A stretch of DNA of 64,000 bases from Flectobacillus sp. BAB-3569. GTDB taxonomy: Bacteria; Bacteroidota; Bacteroidia; Cytophagales; Spirosomataceae. How positions within the stretch are numbered: the first letter of the stretch is position 1; the number at the start of each line of letters is the position of its first letter. The stretch is taken from contig NZ_NJFZ01000016.1 of the NCBI RefSeq assembly GCF_002270355.1, positions 62,001-126,000 on the forward strand. The letters are read 5' to 3'. The translations under genes were made by a program, and so were the position numbers. A model generated the notes under the pieces. The model was not told where the DNA came from. It did no database searches and was given only the letters and a program-made list of their open reading frames with translations. Of the stretch, positions 32,694 to 41,948 are shown piece after piece.

Positions 32694-34961
32694 ATGATAA
32701 AAACTTTTCCCTTTCTCTCCAAAATAAGCTTGTTGCTGATTGCCACAGGATTACTGAGCTACTTTGAGGCAAATGCCAAAGTACTCACATTGCCCCAAGC
32801 CGATTCGCTCAAACGCGTGTTGAAGGGAAAAGTTACGCCCGCAAATCTGGCAAAGACCCAATTGTTATTGAGTGAGCATTTTTTGTTGAGAGATGGAGAA
32901 CTAAAATCTGATTTAGATAGTGCCTCAACTTTGGCCGAAGAAGCCACCCGAGTAAGCGTAGTAAATAATTTGCACCAAGAGTATGTCAAAAGTTTGTATT
33001 TAAGAGGTAGTATTTTGTTGGAAAAAGGGTTCCGAGCTGAAGGACGAGGTATGTTTCGGAAAGCTTTAGGTTTTGCCAAACTTTATAATTTGCCCGAACA
33101 AAAAGGAGATTATTTTGAAAAAGAAGGGCATTTAATAGAGCAAGACGAACAACATATCAAGCAAAAAATACAGTTTTATCAAAAAGCCATCTTGTATTTT
33201 GCACAAGCCAAAGCCTACGAAAAAGAAGCTCCTGCAAGACAAATGCTTGGAGACTTACTTTCAATCGACAGTCAGAACGAACAAGCATTGAAAGAACTAC
33301 ATGCAGCACTCATTGCTTTTCGAAAGGCTAAAATACCTGATACCCAAGGCGTTTATAAACTTATGGCCAATGTTTATATACAAATGGGTAAGTACGATAA
33401 TGCACTTGAAAATAGTATCTCCGCTGTAAAAATCGCTGAGTCACTCAAAGACTCATCTTTACAAATGAGTAGCATTTACAATACTACTGCTCTGGTATAT
33501 TATTATTTGAAGCAAGAAAAACCTGCTGTTGCCTATTGGGAAAAGGCATTGGTTCTCGCCAAGAAATACCAAGAGAGAAGCTATATTCAAATGATTTCGG
33601 GCAATATCATTACGGCTAAAGCCCGCATTAATGACTATAAAGGCGCACTAAAAGATTTAATTTTCTTCGAAAAAAAATATGCCAAAGATTTAAGCGATGA
33701 AATGATAGGGCGGATTCCTTATCTTTATTTGAACATCTATATTGGACTTCGAGAGTTTGATAAAGCTCAACCGCATTATCAAAAGGTTTGGGAAATATTT
33801 TCAAAACTCAGCCCAGAACAGGCTTATTACAAGTTTTATCTCAATAGCATCACACGATATTTGATAGAAACACATCAATATAAAAAAGCCTATCCATTGC
33901 TTTTAGATTACGAAAAAATAGCTATTCAAGAAAAAAACTACCTTTATCTTTCCTTAGCTTATCAGAATATTTATAAAGCTGATTCAGCTTTAGGAAGGCT
34001 TCAGGATGCTGTAAAGCACCTAAAACTATATAAAGTAGCTTCTGATTCTTTATTGAATATCGAAAAAGCCAAGCAGCTTATCAATCTCCAAGTAAAGTTT
34101 GAAACCGAACAAAAAGATAAGAATATCCAAATTTTACAACAAAAGACAGAAATTCAGAATAGCATTATCCAAAATGAAAGAGTTTTAAAAGTCAATATTA
34201 TCGTAGGTGCTGTCATTTTATTGCTTTTACTCGTAATTTCTGTGAGTCGATATCGACTCAAACAAAAAGTTAATTTACAACTTGAGAAAAAACAAGCCGA
34301 GATTAACAAACAAAATGATTTACTCAAAAAGCTCTTAAATGAAAAAGAATGGCTTCTCAGAGAAATTCATCATAGAGTAAAAAATAATTTGCAGGTCGTA
34401 ATTAGCCTACTCAATGCACAGTCGGCGCATCTCAACAATCAGGATGCCATAGTGGCTATCCAGAAAAGCCAGCAAAGAATGCAAGCCATTTCATTGATAC
34501 ATCAAAAACTATATCAAACGGACGGGCTGTCAACCATTGATATGCGATGGTATATTGCAGAGCTGATTTCATACGTAAAAGAATACTCAAATTTTAAGCA
34601 AAATATTACCATCGACTACGTTCTAGAAGATGTAATACTTGATGTTTCTCAGGCCGTGCCAGTAGGCTTAATTCTTAATGAAGTGATTAATAATGCTATC
34701 AAATATGCCTTTCCTCATCAAAGTAATGGCGTAATTCGTATTTGTCTCCAACTCGACGACCAGAACTTTGTACATTTGGGAGTACGTGACAATGGCATTG
34801 GGCTTCCAGATGATTTTTTACAACATACCTCCGAGTCATTGGGCGTCAATCTTATTTATGGATTGGCAGAACAAATAGATGGAAATGTAGAAATTATAAG
34901 CGATAATGGCGTAAAGGTACAGATTGTTTTTCCCTTACATAAAGAGTTAGTGAATGTCTAA
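32694..34961 (+). CDS. TPR-containing HisKA_2-type sensor histidine kinase
   Basis: The protein has 755 residues. After an N-terminal signal/membrane segment comes a long tetratricopeptide-repeat region (about 60-450; for example DNALENSISAVKIAESL and PAVAYWEKALVLAKKY), probably periplasmic. A short coiled coil, a membrane segment (about 499-517) and a second coiled coil follow. The HisKA_2 box EIHHRVKNNLQVV has the phospho-His at 559 or 560, and the HATPase domain has NEVINNAIKYAF and RDNGIGLPDDF. It overlaps the next gene, a sigma-54 activator with receiver, by 8 bp, so they form one two-component system. TPR kinases of this kind are common in Bacteroidota; the signal is unknown. Confidence 0.9.
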   Translation: MIKTFPFLSKISLLLIATGLLSYFEANAKVLTLPQADSLKRVLKGKVTPANLAKTQLLLSEHFLLRDGELKSDLDSASTLAEEATRVSVVNNLHQEYVKSLYLRGSILLEKGFRAEGRGMFRKALGFAKLYNLPEQKGDYFEKEGHLIEQDEQHIKQKIQFYQKAILYFAQAKAYEKEAPARQMLGDLLSIDSQNEQALKELHAALIAFRKAKIPDTQGVYKLMANVYIQMGKYDNALENSISAVKIAESLKDSSLQMSSIYNTTALVYYYLKQEKPAVAYWEKALVLAKKYQERSYIQMISGNIITAKARINDYKGALKDLIFFEKKYAKDLSDEMIGRIPYLYLNIYIGLREFDKAQPHYQKVWEIFSKLSPEQAYYKFYLNSITRYLIETHQYKKAYPLLLDYEKIAIQEKNYLYLSLAYQNIYKADSALGRLQDAVKHLKLYKVASDSLLNIEKAKQLINLQVKFETEQKDKNIQILQQKTEIQNSIIQNERVLKVNIIVGAVILLLLLVISVSRYRLKQKVNLQLEKKQAEINKQNDLLKKLLNEKEWLLREIHHRVKNNLQVVISLLNAQSAHLNNQDAIVAIQKSQQRMQAISLIHQKLYQTDGLSTIDMRWYIAELISYVKEYSNFKQNITIDYVLEDVILDVSQAVPVGLILNEVINNAIKYAFPHQSNGVIRICLQLDDQNFVHLGVRDNGIGLPDDFLQHTSESLGVNLIYGLAEQIDGNVEIISDNGVKVQIVFPLHKELVNV

Positions 34962-36324
34962 AAAAGATAAAATATTAATCGTAGAAGATGAATTTATAGT
35001 AGCTTATGACCTCAAGCTGATGCTTACCAAAGGGGGCTATTTAGTAACAGGAATTGCGTCTTCTGTAGAAAGAGCCTTACAATATATTGAGGAAAAGAAA
35101 CCCGATTGGGTGCTGATTGATGTTATTCTCAAAGGTGAATTGACAGGCATAGATTTAGCACAAATACTGCATAAAAAAAATATACCTTTTCTATTTATTT
35201 CAGCCAATACCAATCATTCATGCCTTGAATCTGCCAAAAAAACACAGCCTTATGGGTTTTTGGTAAAACCTTTTCGTGACAAAGATTTATTTGTCATGCT
35301 CGATATTGCGCGCCACAGATATGGTATTGAACGAGGTTTTATTAAGACTGAAACACAGGTAGAACTCACTTCTGAAGTCACAGGGCTAATTGGTAAAAGT
35401 CCTTTTATGAAGGAGTTAACCTATAAAATTCAAGTTGTGGCCCCTACTCCTACTTCCGTGTTAATTTTGGGTGAAACTGGAACGGGGAAAGAAAAAGTCG
35501 CCAAGGCCATTTATGCTTTGTCGAATCGTAACAATCAACCTTTTATTACGGTCAACTGTGCAGCCTTACCTATCAATCTCATTGAATCTGAGCTATTTGG
35601 ACATGAAAAAGGAGCCTTTACAGGTGCCCATCAACGACGTATAGGCAAATTCGAACAAGCGCATGGAGGAACAATTTTCTTGGATGAAATCGGAGAAATG
35701 CCTCTTGAAGCACAAGTAAAGCTGTTACGAGTGTTACAAGAAAAAGAATTTGAGCGAATAGGAAGCGATACTACCTTGAAAGTCGATATTCGAGTTATTG
35801 CTGCGACAAACCGTAATTTAGAAAAAGAAGTGTCAGAAGGTCGTTTCCGACTCGACTTGTATTATCGTCTCAATGTTTTTCCTTTAGAACTACTCCCACT
35901 CCGTGAACGAAAAGAGGATATTGAAGATTTAGTCTATTATTTCCTGGAAAAATATGGATTGTTGTTGGGTAAAAAGATTACTAGCATCAATAATTCGGTA
36001 TTAGAAAAGCTCAAAAATTACGCTTGGCATGGTAACATTCGAGAATTAGAACACTGTATCGAAAGAGCAGTGCTTTTGGCAAATAATGCTGAAATAAACA
36101 CAGTCCAAATGCCCGAATCAAAGACTGTGCATCAGATAGAGTCTGAACTGCCAAGTGCTATTCTGACCATGGATGAAATGGAAAAAGAGCACATTATCAA
36201 TACCTTAAAAGCAAGTAATGGCAGAGTATCTGGCGCAGGCGGTGCTGCAGAACTTTTAGGAATATCTGCACAAACACTGTATTCCAAAATAAAGAAACAC
36301 GGGATTAAGTTGGTTTATAAGTAG
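34954..36324 (+). CDS. NtrC-family response regulator, sigma-54-dependent activator
   Basis: The protein has 456 residues. The receiver domain (5-120) has acceptor Asp56 in VLIDVILKGE and a Lys in LVKPFRD. The AAA+ domain has Walker A GETGTGKE (173-180), the sigma-54-contact loop GAFTGA (220-225), Walker B TIFLDEIGEM and an Arg finger region FRLDLYYRLNVF. A Fis-type helix-turn-helix is at the C-terminus (GGAAELLGISAQTLYSKIKKHG). It would activate sigma-54 promoters after phosphorylation by the TPR kinase encoded just upstream (8-bp overlap). Its receiver, VEDEFIVAYDLKLML, resembles receivers that usually pair with HisKA_2 kinases. Confidence 0.93.
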   Translation: MSKKDKILIVEDEFIVAYDLKLMLTKGGYLVTGIASSVERALQYIEEKKPDWVLIDVILKGELTGIDLAQILHKKNIPFLFISANTNHSCLESAKKTQPYGFLVKPFRDKDLFVMLDIARHRYGIERGFIKTETQVELTSEVTGLIGKSPFMKELTYKIQVVAPTPTSVLILGETGTGKEKVAKAIYALSNRNNQPFITVNCAALPINLIESELFGHEKGAFTGAHQRRIGKFEQAHGGTIFLDEIGEMPLEAQVKLLRVLQEKEFERIGSDTTLKVDIRVIAATNRNLEKEVSEGRFRLDLYYRLNVFPLELLPLRERKEDIEDLVYYFLEKYGLLLGKKITSINNSVLEKLKNYAWHGNIRELEHCIERAVLLANNAEINTVQMPESKTVHQIESELPSAILTMDEMEKEHIINTLKASNGRVSGAGGAAELLGISAQTLYSKIKKHGIKLVYK

Positions 36325-36374
36325 TTTGTAAAGTAAATAAAGGAAGGAAATGAAATAATGAAGAAATGAAATTA

Positions 36375-36401
36375 CTAGTTCGAGACTTAGCCTCGAACTA
36401 G
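36375..36401. terminator. Bidirectional terminator between convergent sigma-54 activator genes
   Basis: CTAGTTCGAG and CTCGAACTAG form a perfect 10-bp stem with a 7-base loop. It sits 50 bp after one gene, and its right arm overlaps the stop codon of the opposite gene at 36398. Confidence 0.65.
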
Positions 36402-37873
36402 CTTATCTGTTTTTGTATTTGTAGTTTTTTCATTTTTGACAGCAGGGTTGTTGGGGGTAAACCCAAAAGTTGGGCTGCACCATTTTCTCCAAAAACCTTT
36501 CCTTGACAATGCTGAAGAACCTGAATAATATAATTACGTTCGACTTCTTGTAAAGGTCTTATTTCAAAATGATTATTTTTCTCTTGTGTTGTACTGCTAT
36601 TCTGAGAAATAACAATCTTATTAAGATATTTTCCTTTCGTTAAAATACAGGCCCTTTCGATAACATGCTGTAATTCTCGGACATTTCCTTGCCAAGTATG
36701 TTGCATCAAATTATCCAATACTTGTTGATTTACCCCAAGCAATTGCTTGTTGAGCGTTTTGGAAAAATGATTGACGAAATATTCTACCAATAAAGGAATG
36801 TCTTCTTTTCTTTCCCTCAAAGCAGGTATCTGTATCGGAAATACTTGCAGTCTATAATACAAATCTTGTCGGAAAGTACCAGCTTCTATCAACTTTTCTA
36901 AGTTACAATGTGTCGCAGTAATAATTCGCACATTGGTTTTGACAGTTTTATTTCCTCCTACACGTTCAAAGGATTTTTCTTGCAATACTCTGAGTAACTT
37001 CGCTTGCAGCTCGTGAGGCATATCGCCAATTTCATCCAGAAATAAAGTACCACCATTTGCCAATTCAAACTTCCCAATTTTGCGTTCTACAGCACCAGTA
37101 AATGCGCCTTTTTCATGTCCAAACAACTCACTTTCAAGCAAATGAAATGGAATAGCGGCGCAATTGATTTTCACAAAAACGCCTTCTTTTCTATGCGATT
37201 GCTCATGAATAGCTTTGGCCACCAATTCCTTGCCCGTACCAGTTTCTCCCAAAATAATAACGGTCGAGTCTGTTGGAGCAACTCGCAAAATCAAATCTCT
37301 CACTTCATGAATACCCTCGCTAATACCGATAATTCCAAGATTATTTTGTAATTCGTGCAAAGGGGGAACTTGAGAAGGTACATTCAATTGATTTTTTAAG
37401 CCATAATATCCTACTTGATAGGCTATGGCATCAGAAAAATGTAAAATTTGCGTATTCAGTTCAGTAGCTAATTCTCGGTTTTTTGAAGAGTGAAATCCTA
37501 GTACTACTTTGTAATCATGGTCCAAAGCCCTTTGCACAATCCATGTTTGTTTAATGCTCGAATATTCTTGCCAAGGTATCCCAAATGAAAGATGCCTTTT
37601 GAGCATAATTACTTTATCAAAAGTATATTGAGCGAAAGATTGTCTTGTTATTGAGACTGGTATATTTTCAACGATGGTATTGGGTAAATTACTCAAGTAA
37701 CATTCGAGCTCCTCTCCTCTATATACGCAAGCACTAAAAAACTCTATTTCAAGAACATATTGAGCAAATGCTACCATCTTATCCAAAATCATTTGGGATA
37801 AAGTCTGGCTGTAGCTGGCAGCCTTTGAATGTGATATCATAAAGTTCATAGGATGAATAATGCCATAAGACAA
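36398..37873 (-). CDS. Sigma-54-dependent activator without receiver domain
   Basis: The protein has 491 residues, or slightly fewer if the Met at position 9 or 12 is used. The N-terminal region (about 1-170) is not a receiver and has no clear family to me; it may be a GAF-like or novel sensing domain. The AAA+ domain has GETGTGKE (209-216), GAFTGA (256-261) and [11 protein letters not shown]. The C-terminal Fis-type helix-turn-helix reads [19 protein letters not shown]. It is convergent with the NtrC-type gene on the other strand. It probably senses a ligand directly. Confidence 0.9.
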   Translation of the reverse strand: MSYGIIHPMNFMISHSKAASYSQTLSQMILDKMVAFAQYVLEIEFFSACVYRGEELECYLSNLPNTIVENIPVSITRQSFAQYTFDKVIMLKRHLSFGIPWQEYSSIKQTWIVQRALDHDYKVVLGFHSSKNRELATELNTQILHFSDAIAYQVGYYGLKNQLNVPSQVPPLHELQNNLGIIGISEGIHEVRDLILRVAPTDSTVIILGETGTGKELVAKAIHEQSHRKEGVFVKINCAAIPFHLLESELFGHEKGAFTGAVERKIGKFELANGGTLFLDEIGDMPHELQAKLLRVLQEKSFERVGGNKTVKTNVRIITATHCNLEKLIEAGTFRQDLYYRLQVFPIQIPALRERKEDIPLLVEYFVNHFSKTLNKQLLGVNQQVLDNLMQHTWQGNVRELQHVIERACILTKGKYLNKIVISQNSSTTQEKNNHFEIRPLQEVERNYIIQVLQHCQGKVFGENGAAQLLGLPPTTLLSKMKKLQIQKQIS

Positions 37874-38133
37874 TTTAAGTCAAGAGATAAATCTAATAAA
37901 TACAATAGCCATCATCGTTTGAATAAACGAGTAAATGACTTTATATCAGGCGTTTCTATGATTAAAGGAGAGTGGTTATGAAATTGTGTGTTAGTTATCC
38001 TTTCTTTATAATACACAAATCTACAAGATTTATAGAGATTGACAAGGAATATTCAATAATTAATCAAGAGAAAATATGAGAAGCGACCTCACTCATTGTC
38101 TTATGCTTGGGTACCTTGTCCGATTTTCTTCGT

Positions 38134-39054
38134 TTACGGTAATTTATACTGTTGAAAAAAGCTCCATATCACATCATTAGCAACGATAGCATCAGAAATA
38201 GCGTCTGCACCTGCACGTACTTTGTCACCGCCAGGCCATGAGTGTCCCCCATCTTCGGTTAAATAAATTTGAATGGCGCTATTTTTACAATCGAGCCATT
38301 GGGTAAGCGTATATTTTGTAAAACTGTTGACGGTCTTAATATTCGAGCTACAAGCATCTATATTCAACCATGTATTGATACCCGTCTCGACGGGTGGTAT
38401 TACAAAACCTAAGGTGCTTCGTCCGCCAACATAAGGTACTTTGGTATCGAGTTTCGAATGAATATGTAGGATTGGAACAGGTCTCGACGCCACACAAGGG
38501 CTAGTCGTTACCATGGCTCCTGCTACGGGGGCAATAGCGGCAATTTTACTAGAAAGTTCACAAGCAAGTCTATAACACATCATAGCTCCGTTGGACATAC
38601 CTGTGGCATATATTTTTTTTGTAGAAAGTCGGGGGTATTTTTTGAGTAAATCATCAATCAAATTACTGATAAACTTTACATCATCTATCTGTTTTTCAAC
38701 AGCATAGTCACAGCACGTTCCTGCGTTCCATGTTCTTGCTCCCAAAATACCGTCACTGCGCACTCCTTCAGGATACACTATAGCAAACTGAGATTGATTG
38801 GCTTTATCGGTCAAATAATAATTGGCTTCCATTTGTGTGGCACTACCACCGCCACCATGCAAAGCAATGACCAAGGGAATGTCTGAGCTTTGGTTATAAT
38901 TGGGAGGTAGGTTCAACAAATACGTTCGTGACAGCGCATCGACTGTCATCGTTCCCTCTACTCGCAAGGAAGATACCGTTGGCAAAGTGGTATCATTTTT
39001 TTTACAACTCCCAAAAATTAGCGAAATCAACAACAGTAAAGTTACTTTTTTCAT
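38134..39054 (-). CDS. Secreted polyhydroxybutyrate-depolymerase/LpqC-like esterase lipoprotein
   Basis: The protein has 306 residues with a lipobox FGSC (Cys17). The alpha/beta fold has oxyanion motif ALHGGGG (64-70), nucleophile Ser154 in TGMSNGAMM, and a late His in DGGHSWPGG. A Cys pair in TWNAGTCCDYA is typical of LpqC and feruloyl-esterase-like members of the esterase PHB family. It probably removes phenolic or acyl esters from plant polysaccharides at the cell surface; a true PHB depolymerase is less likely. The 338-bp gap to the next gene holds a class A repeat. Confidence 0.85.
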   Translation of the reverse strand: MKKVTLLLLISLIFGSCKKNDTTLPTVSSLRVEGTMTVDALSRTYLLNLPPNYNQSSDIPLVIALHGGGGSATQMEANYYLTDKANQSQFAIVYPEGVRSDGILGARTWNAGTCCDYAVEKQIDDVKFISNLIDDLLKKYPRLSTKKIYATGMSNGAMMCYRLACELSSKIAAIAPVAGAMVTTSPCVASRPVPILHIHSKLDTKVPYVGGRSTLGFVIPPVETGINTWLNIDACSSNIKTVNSFTKYTLTQWLDCKNSAIQIYLTEDGGHSWPGGDKVRAGADAISDAIVANDVIWSFFQQYKLP

Positions 39055-39200
39055 AAATACACAAATTGAAGGTTAAAGATTTCCCCTTTGATTTGTTTCG
39101 ATTCAGAAAGATTAATGTTGGATTATATTTTCCTGTAAAAGGAATCTAAACTAGCCAAAACACATAGGTACGAAGAGATAGCGTAACTCTTCGTACCTGT

Positions 39201-39377
39201 AGTTAGTGGGCAAAATAAAATTTAAGATTGTGCTTTAGGCTTTCAGATAACGGCTTTCAGCGGTAGGCTTTGGAAAAAACATGGCTGTGGGCGTTAAAAA
39301 CATTTTAACACTCTTTGCCTTGTGCCTGTTGCCTAGTGCCTCAACTCATAAGTTAAATCTAATTGTGCACGATTACT
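39201..39377 (+). repeat. Class A repeat, most complete copy, in gap 39055-39392
   Basis: The left end (AGTTAGTGGGCAAAATAAAA, then TTTAAG) and the reverse complement of the right end (AGTAATCGTGCACAATTAGA, then TTTAAC) are related, making terminal inverted repeats of about 30 bp. Inside are a left arm of 7-bp words (AGGCTTTCAGATAACGGC onwards), the core AAAAACATTTTAACACTC, and a right arm (TTTGCCTTGTGCCTGTTGCC onwards). There is no coding capacity. Confidence 0.75.
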
Positions 39378-39392
39378 TATCACTTTATCTTT

Positions 39393-41591
39393 TTATAGAG
39401 TTTCTATTTCCAAAATCACACTACTTCTACCGCTGCTCACTTCAGGATTATAACCAACTGTCATTAAATAGCTACCACTGTATTCGGCACTGTTGTTTAG
39501 GCTCGACTTCTTGTTGGCAAACAAATTGATTTCCTGAATTTTATATTTCTTGTTAGGATCGAGACCTTTTAGTACCACAGGCCTTGGACTAGCCGAAGAT
39601 TCATAACGGTTACTGACTAAATAGTTAAACATCACGGCTTTGTTTTTATCGGTCGAAACATACATCAATGAAGCAAAATCATGGGTATATGGGTCGACCA
39701 AGCGATACTGGTCACCATGTAGAATAGTGGTTTTAAGTCGGTTATAATTTTGAATAGCCTTTTGTGCAAACTGCAATTCCTCAGGGTTGAGATGTTCCAC
39801 TACAATATCAAATCCCATTTTTCCCATCATCGCTACATCTATTCTAAACTTTAACGGCTGTTTTCCCCAATCTGTTACATGATTACAAGTCGCAATGGCT
39901 GGGAAATAATACGAGTAATTCCATTGGATAAAAATACGTTCAAGTGGCTCAGTGTTGTCACTTGGCCAAAATTCTGTAAAGTATTTCAAAGCCTCATAGT
40001 CTACACGACCGCCACCGCCCGAGCAAAGCATCATTGGTACTTTAGGATATTTTGCACGAATTCTTTCTAAAACACTATAAAGTCCACGAATATAATCGAC
40101 ATAAAAACGACTTTGTGATTGACCTTGCGACTGTAAAAAGGTAGAGTTAGCGTTGAAAATCACCGCATTGCAATCCCATTTAATAAATGCTAGTGCTGGA
40201 TTTTTAGTAAATAAATTATCTACAACACCAAACACATAATCTTGCACCTTAGGATTTGCCAAATCCAATACCAATTGATTTCGGAAATAATGTTCGGGTC
40301 TTTGCGCTTGCTTTACGACCCAATCAGGATGTTTTTCATAAAGTTCACTTTTGGGGTTTACCATTTCTGGCTCAAGCCATATACCAAATTTAATACCTGT
40401 ATTTTGGGCTTCTTTAATCAAATAACCTAATCCATCGGGTAGCTTTTTTCTGTTTTCCTCCCAATCGCCCAAACCAGCATTATCTCCGTTTCGAGGATAT
40501 TTATTAGCAAACCATCCATCATCCAACAAAAACATATCGACGCCCAATTTTTTACCATCCTTAAAAAGACTCGTCAGTTTGTTCTGGTCAAAATCAAAAT
40601 AGGTGGCTTCCCAGTTATTTAGCAAAGTCAAACGATCGCCTGTACCGTCTAAGATACGATACTTTCTGGCCCAATTGTGCAGATTTCTACTGGCAAGTCC
40701 TTTTCCCTGTTGCGACAACGTATAGATAAAAGAGGGAGTTTTAAAACTAGCATTACTTGCCAAAGGATACGCCGAAGCATGGGGATTGATACCCGCAATT
40801 AGGCGTAAATTGTGTAAAGGATCTATTTCGAACTCTAACTTGAAATTGCCTGACCATCCCAAGTTTCCTAGCAAAACATCCCCTTCATCTTCTGATGAGG
40901 CTTTATTAAGTGCAATTGTGAAAGTGGGTGGTTCAAACAAATTGGTTCGAGTGCCCAATTTTGAATCTAGTACTTTTATACCACCTGTTAGCTCCACTTC
41001 TTTAGGACGCATTTCTTGTGCCCAGTTGCCGTAATAATTGGTCAGATAAAACTTTTCGGCATTGAGGTATAAGTTTGCCGACGCATATTTCTGTAAAGTG
41101 ATTGGTCCTTTTTCAAGATTTTTAATCTCTGTCCATTGCTCAATCACATCTTCTTGTATGTAAGTTTTATAAAAAAGTTTTACTTCTGTCTGATACACAG
41201 GGTCTTTGAGCAAAATAGTCGTTAGCGAAACATTATCACTTTCCTTTTGCTCCTGAACACTTTGAAATAGTAATTCGGTAGAAATATTACCGTCGGCGTG
41301 AGTGATACTGATGGCGGGCTCAAACATACTCCACGAGCCACTCGGCGTATAAACGGCATTGCATATACCCGAATTCTCATCGGTAGATTTGCTTGGAGTA
41401 GGAATCCATTGGGCTTCTTCTTTGTGTTGGAGTTTTTTACCGAAATAGATGGTACGGAGACGTTTATTCTCGTCTGACTTGAAAATTAGGGCGTTAGATT
41501 TAGTTTCAATTTGTACGATTGTTGCCTGTTGTGCGTACAACTGCGGGGTCATCCACAGGAAAAGAATCCATAGTAAAGGTTTGCGTTTCAT
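39393..41591 (-). CDS. Alpha-galactosidase (GH36), secreted
   Basis: The protein has 732 residues with a signal peptide (to about LYAQQ, residue 22). The N-terminal beta-supersandwich is followed by the TIM barrel with LLDDGWFANKYPRNGDNAGL, GIWLEPEMVNP, nucleophile Asp473 in FIKWDCNAVI and acid/base Asp545 in WPSDNTEP, spaced as in GH36. The segment LCSGGGGRVDYEAL lies between them. It would release terminal alpha-galactose from galacto-oligosaccharides or galactomannans in the periplasm. It stands alone on the minus strand, divergent from the protease gene. Confidence 0.93.
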   Translation of the reverse strand: MKRKPLLWILFLWMTPQLYAQQATIVQIETKSNALIFKSDENKRLRTIYFGKKLQHKEEAQWIPTPSKSTDENSGICNAVYTPSGSWSMFEPAISITHADGNISTELLFQSVQEQKESDNVSLTTILLKDPVYQTEVKLFYKTYIQEDVIEQWTEIKNLEKGPITLQKYASANLYLNAEKFYLTNYYGNWAQEMRPKEVELTGGIKVLDSKLGTRTNLFEPPTFTIALNKASSEDEGDVLLGNLGWSGNFKLEFEIDPLHNLRLIAGINPHASAYPLASNASFKTPSFIYTLSQQGKGLASRNLHNWARKYRILDGTGDRLTLLNNWEATYFDFDQNKLTSLFKDGKKLGVDMFLLDDGWFANKYPRNGDNAGLGDWEENRKKLPDGLGYLIKEAQNTGIKFGIWLEPEMVNPKSELYEKHPDWVVKQAQRPEHYFRNQLVLDLANPKVQDYVFGVVDNLFTKNPALAFIKWDCNAVIFNANSTFLQSQGQSQSRFYVDYIRGLYSVLERIRAKYPKVPMMLCSGGGGRVDYEALKYFTEFWPSDNTEPLERIFIQWNYSYYFPAIATCNHVTDWGKQPLKFRIDVAMMGKMGFDIVVEHLNPEELQFAQKAIQNYNRLKTTILHGDQYRLVDPYTHDFASLMYVSTDKNKAVMFNYLVSNRYESSASPRPVVLKGLDPNKKYKIQEINLFANKKSSLNNSAEYSGSYLMTVGYNPEVSSGRSSVILEIETL

Positions 41592-41695
41592 GATGTTTAG
41601 GGGACTTTTAAAATAATCCTCGAAAACTAAGAGGATTTTCTGACATCTATATCATTTTCTGTAAATCCTTCAGATAGATAATAAAATTGTATTCA

Positions 41696-41735
41696 TCTGC
41701 TATAGGCTATAAACCGTGAGCATTAGGCAAAAAAA
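41696..41735. repeat. Class A-like word arm in the 357-bp divergent gap 41592-41948
   Basis: CTGCTATAGGCTATAAACCG and the following AGCATTAGGC show 7-bp word spacing, without core or second arm. The rest of the gap is very AT-rich and presumably holds the promoters of both divergent genes; I could not pick a convincing -7 box. Confidence 0.5.
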
Positions 41736-41948
41736 CCTCTACTTTTATGTAAGAAATGTTTTACCGAAAACACAATGTTTACATTCAATTTCCCTTCTAC
41801 CTTCACATAGGTGATTTTTAAAATTATCTTTAGTAGACTTTTGATTTCACTAAATAAAAAAAATTTTTGTATAGATATTTACAGGTTTTACTCAAAAAAA
41901 CTATCAGATTTTCTCATTTTCTTTGTCTAAACAATTTCAAATTACCCT

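Noticed and set aside
37979-38080. Small plus-strand reading frame starting ATGAAATTGTGTG after a GGAGAG sequence
   Set aside because: It is about 33 codons, has no recognisable composition or family, and Bacteroidota rely little on such ribosome-binding sites; chance is likely.
38134-39054. True polyhydroxybutyrate depolymerase
   Set aside because: It is a short lipoprotein without a substrate-binding domain, in a plant-glycan context; an LpqC/feruloyl-esterase-like role fits better.
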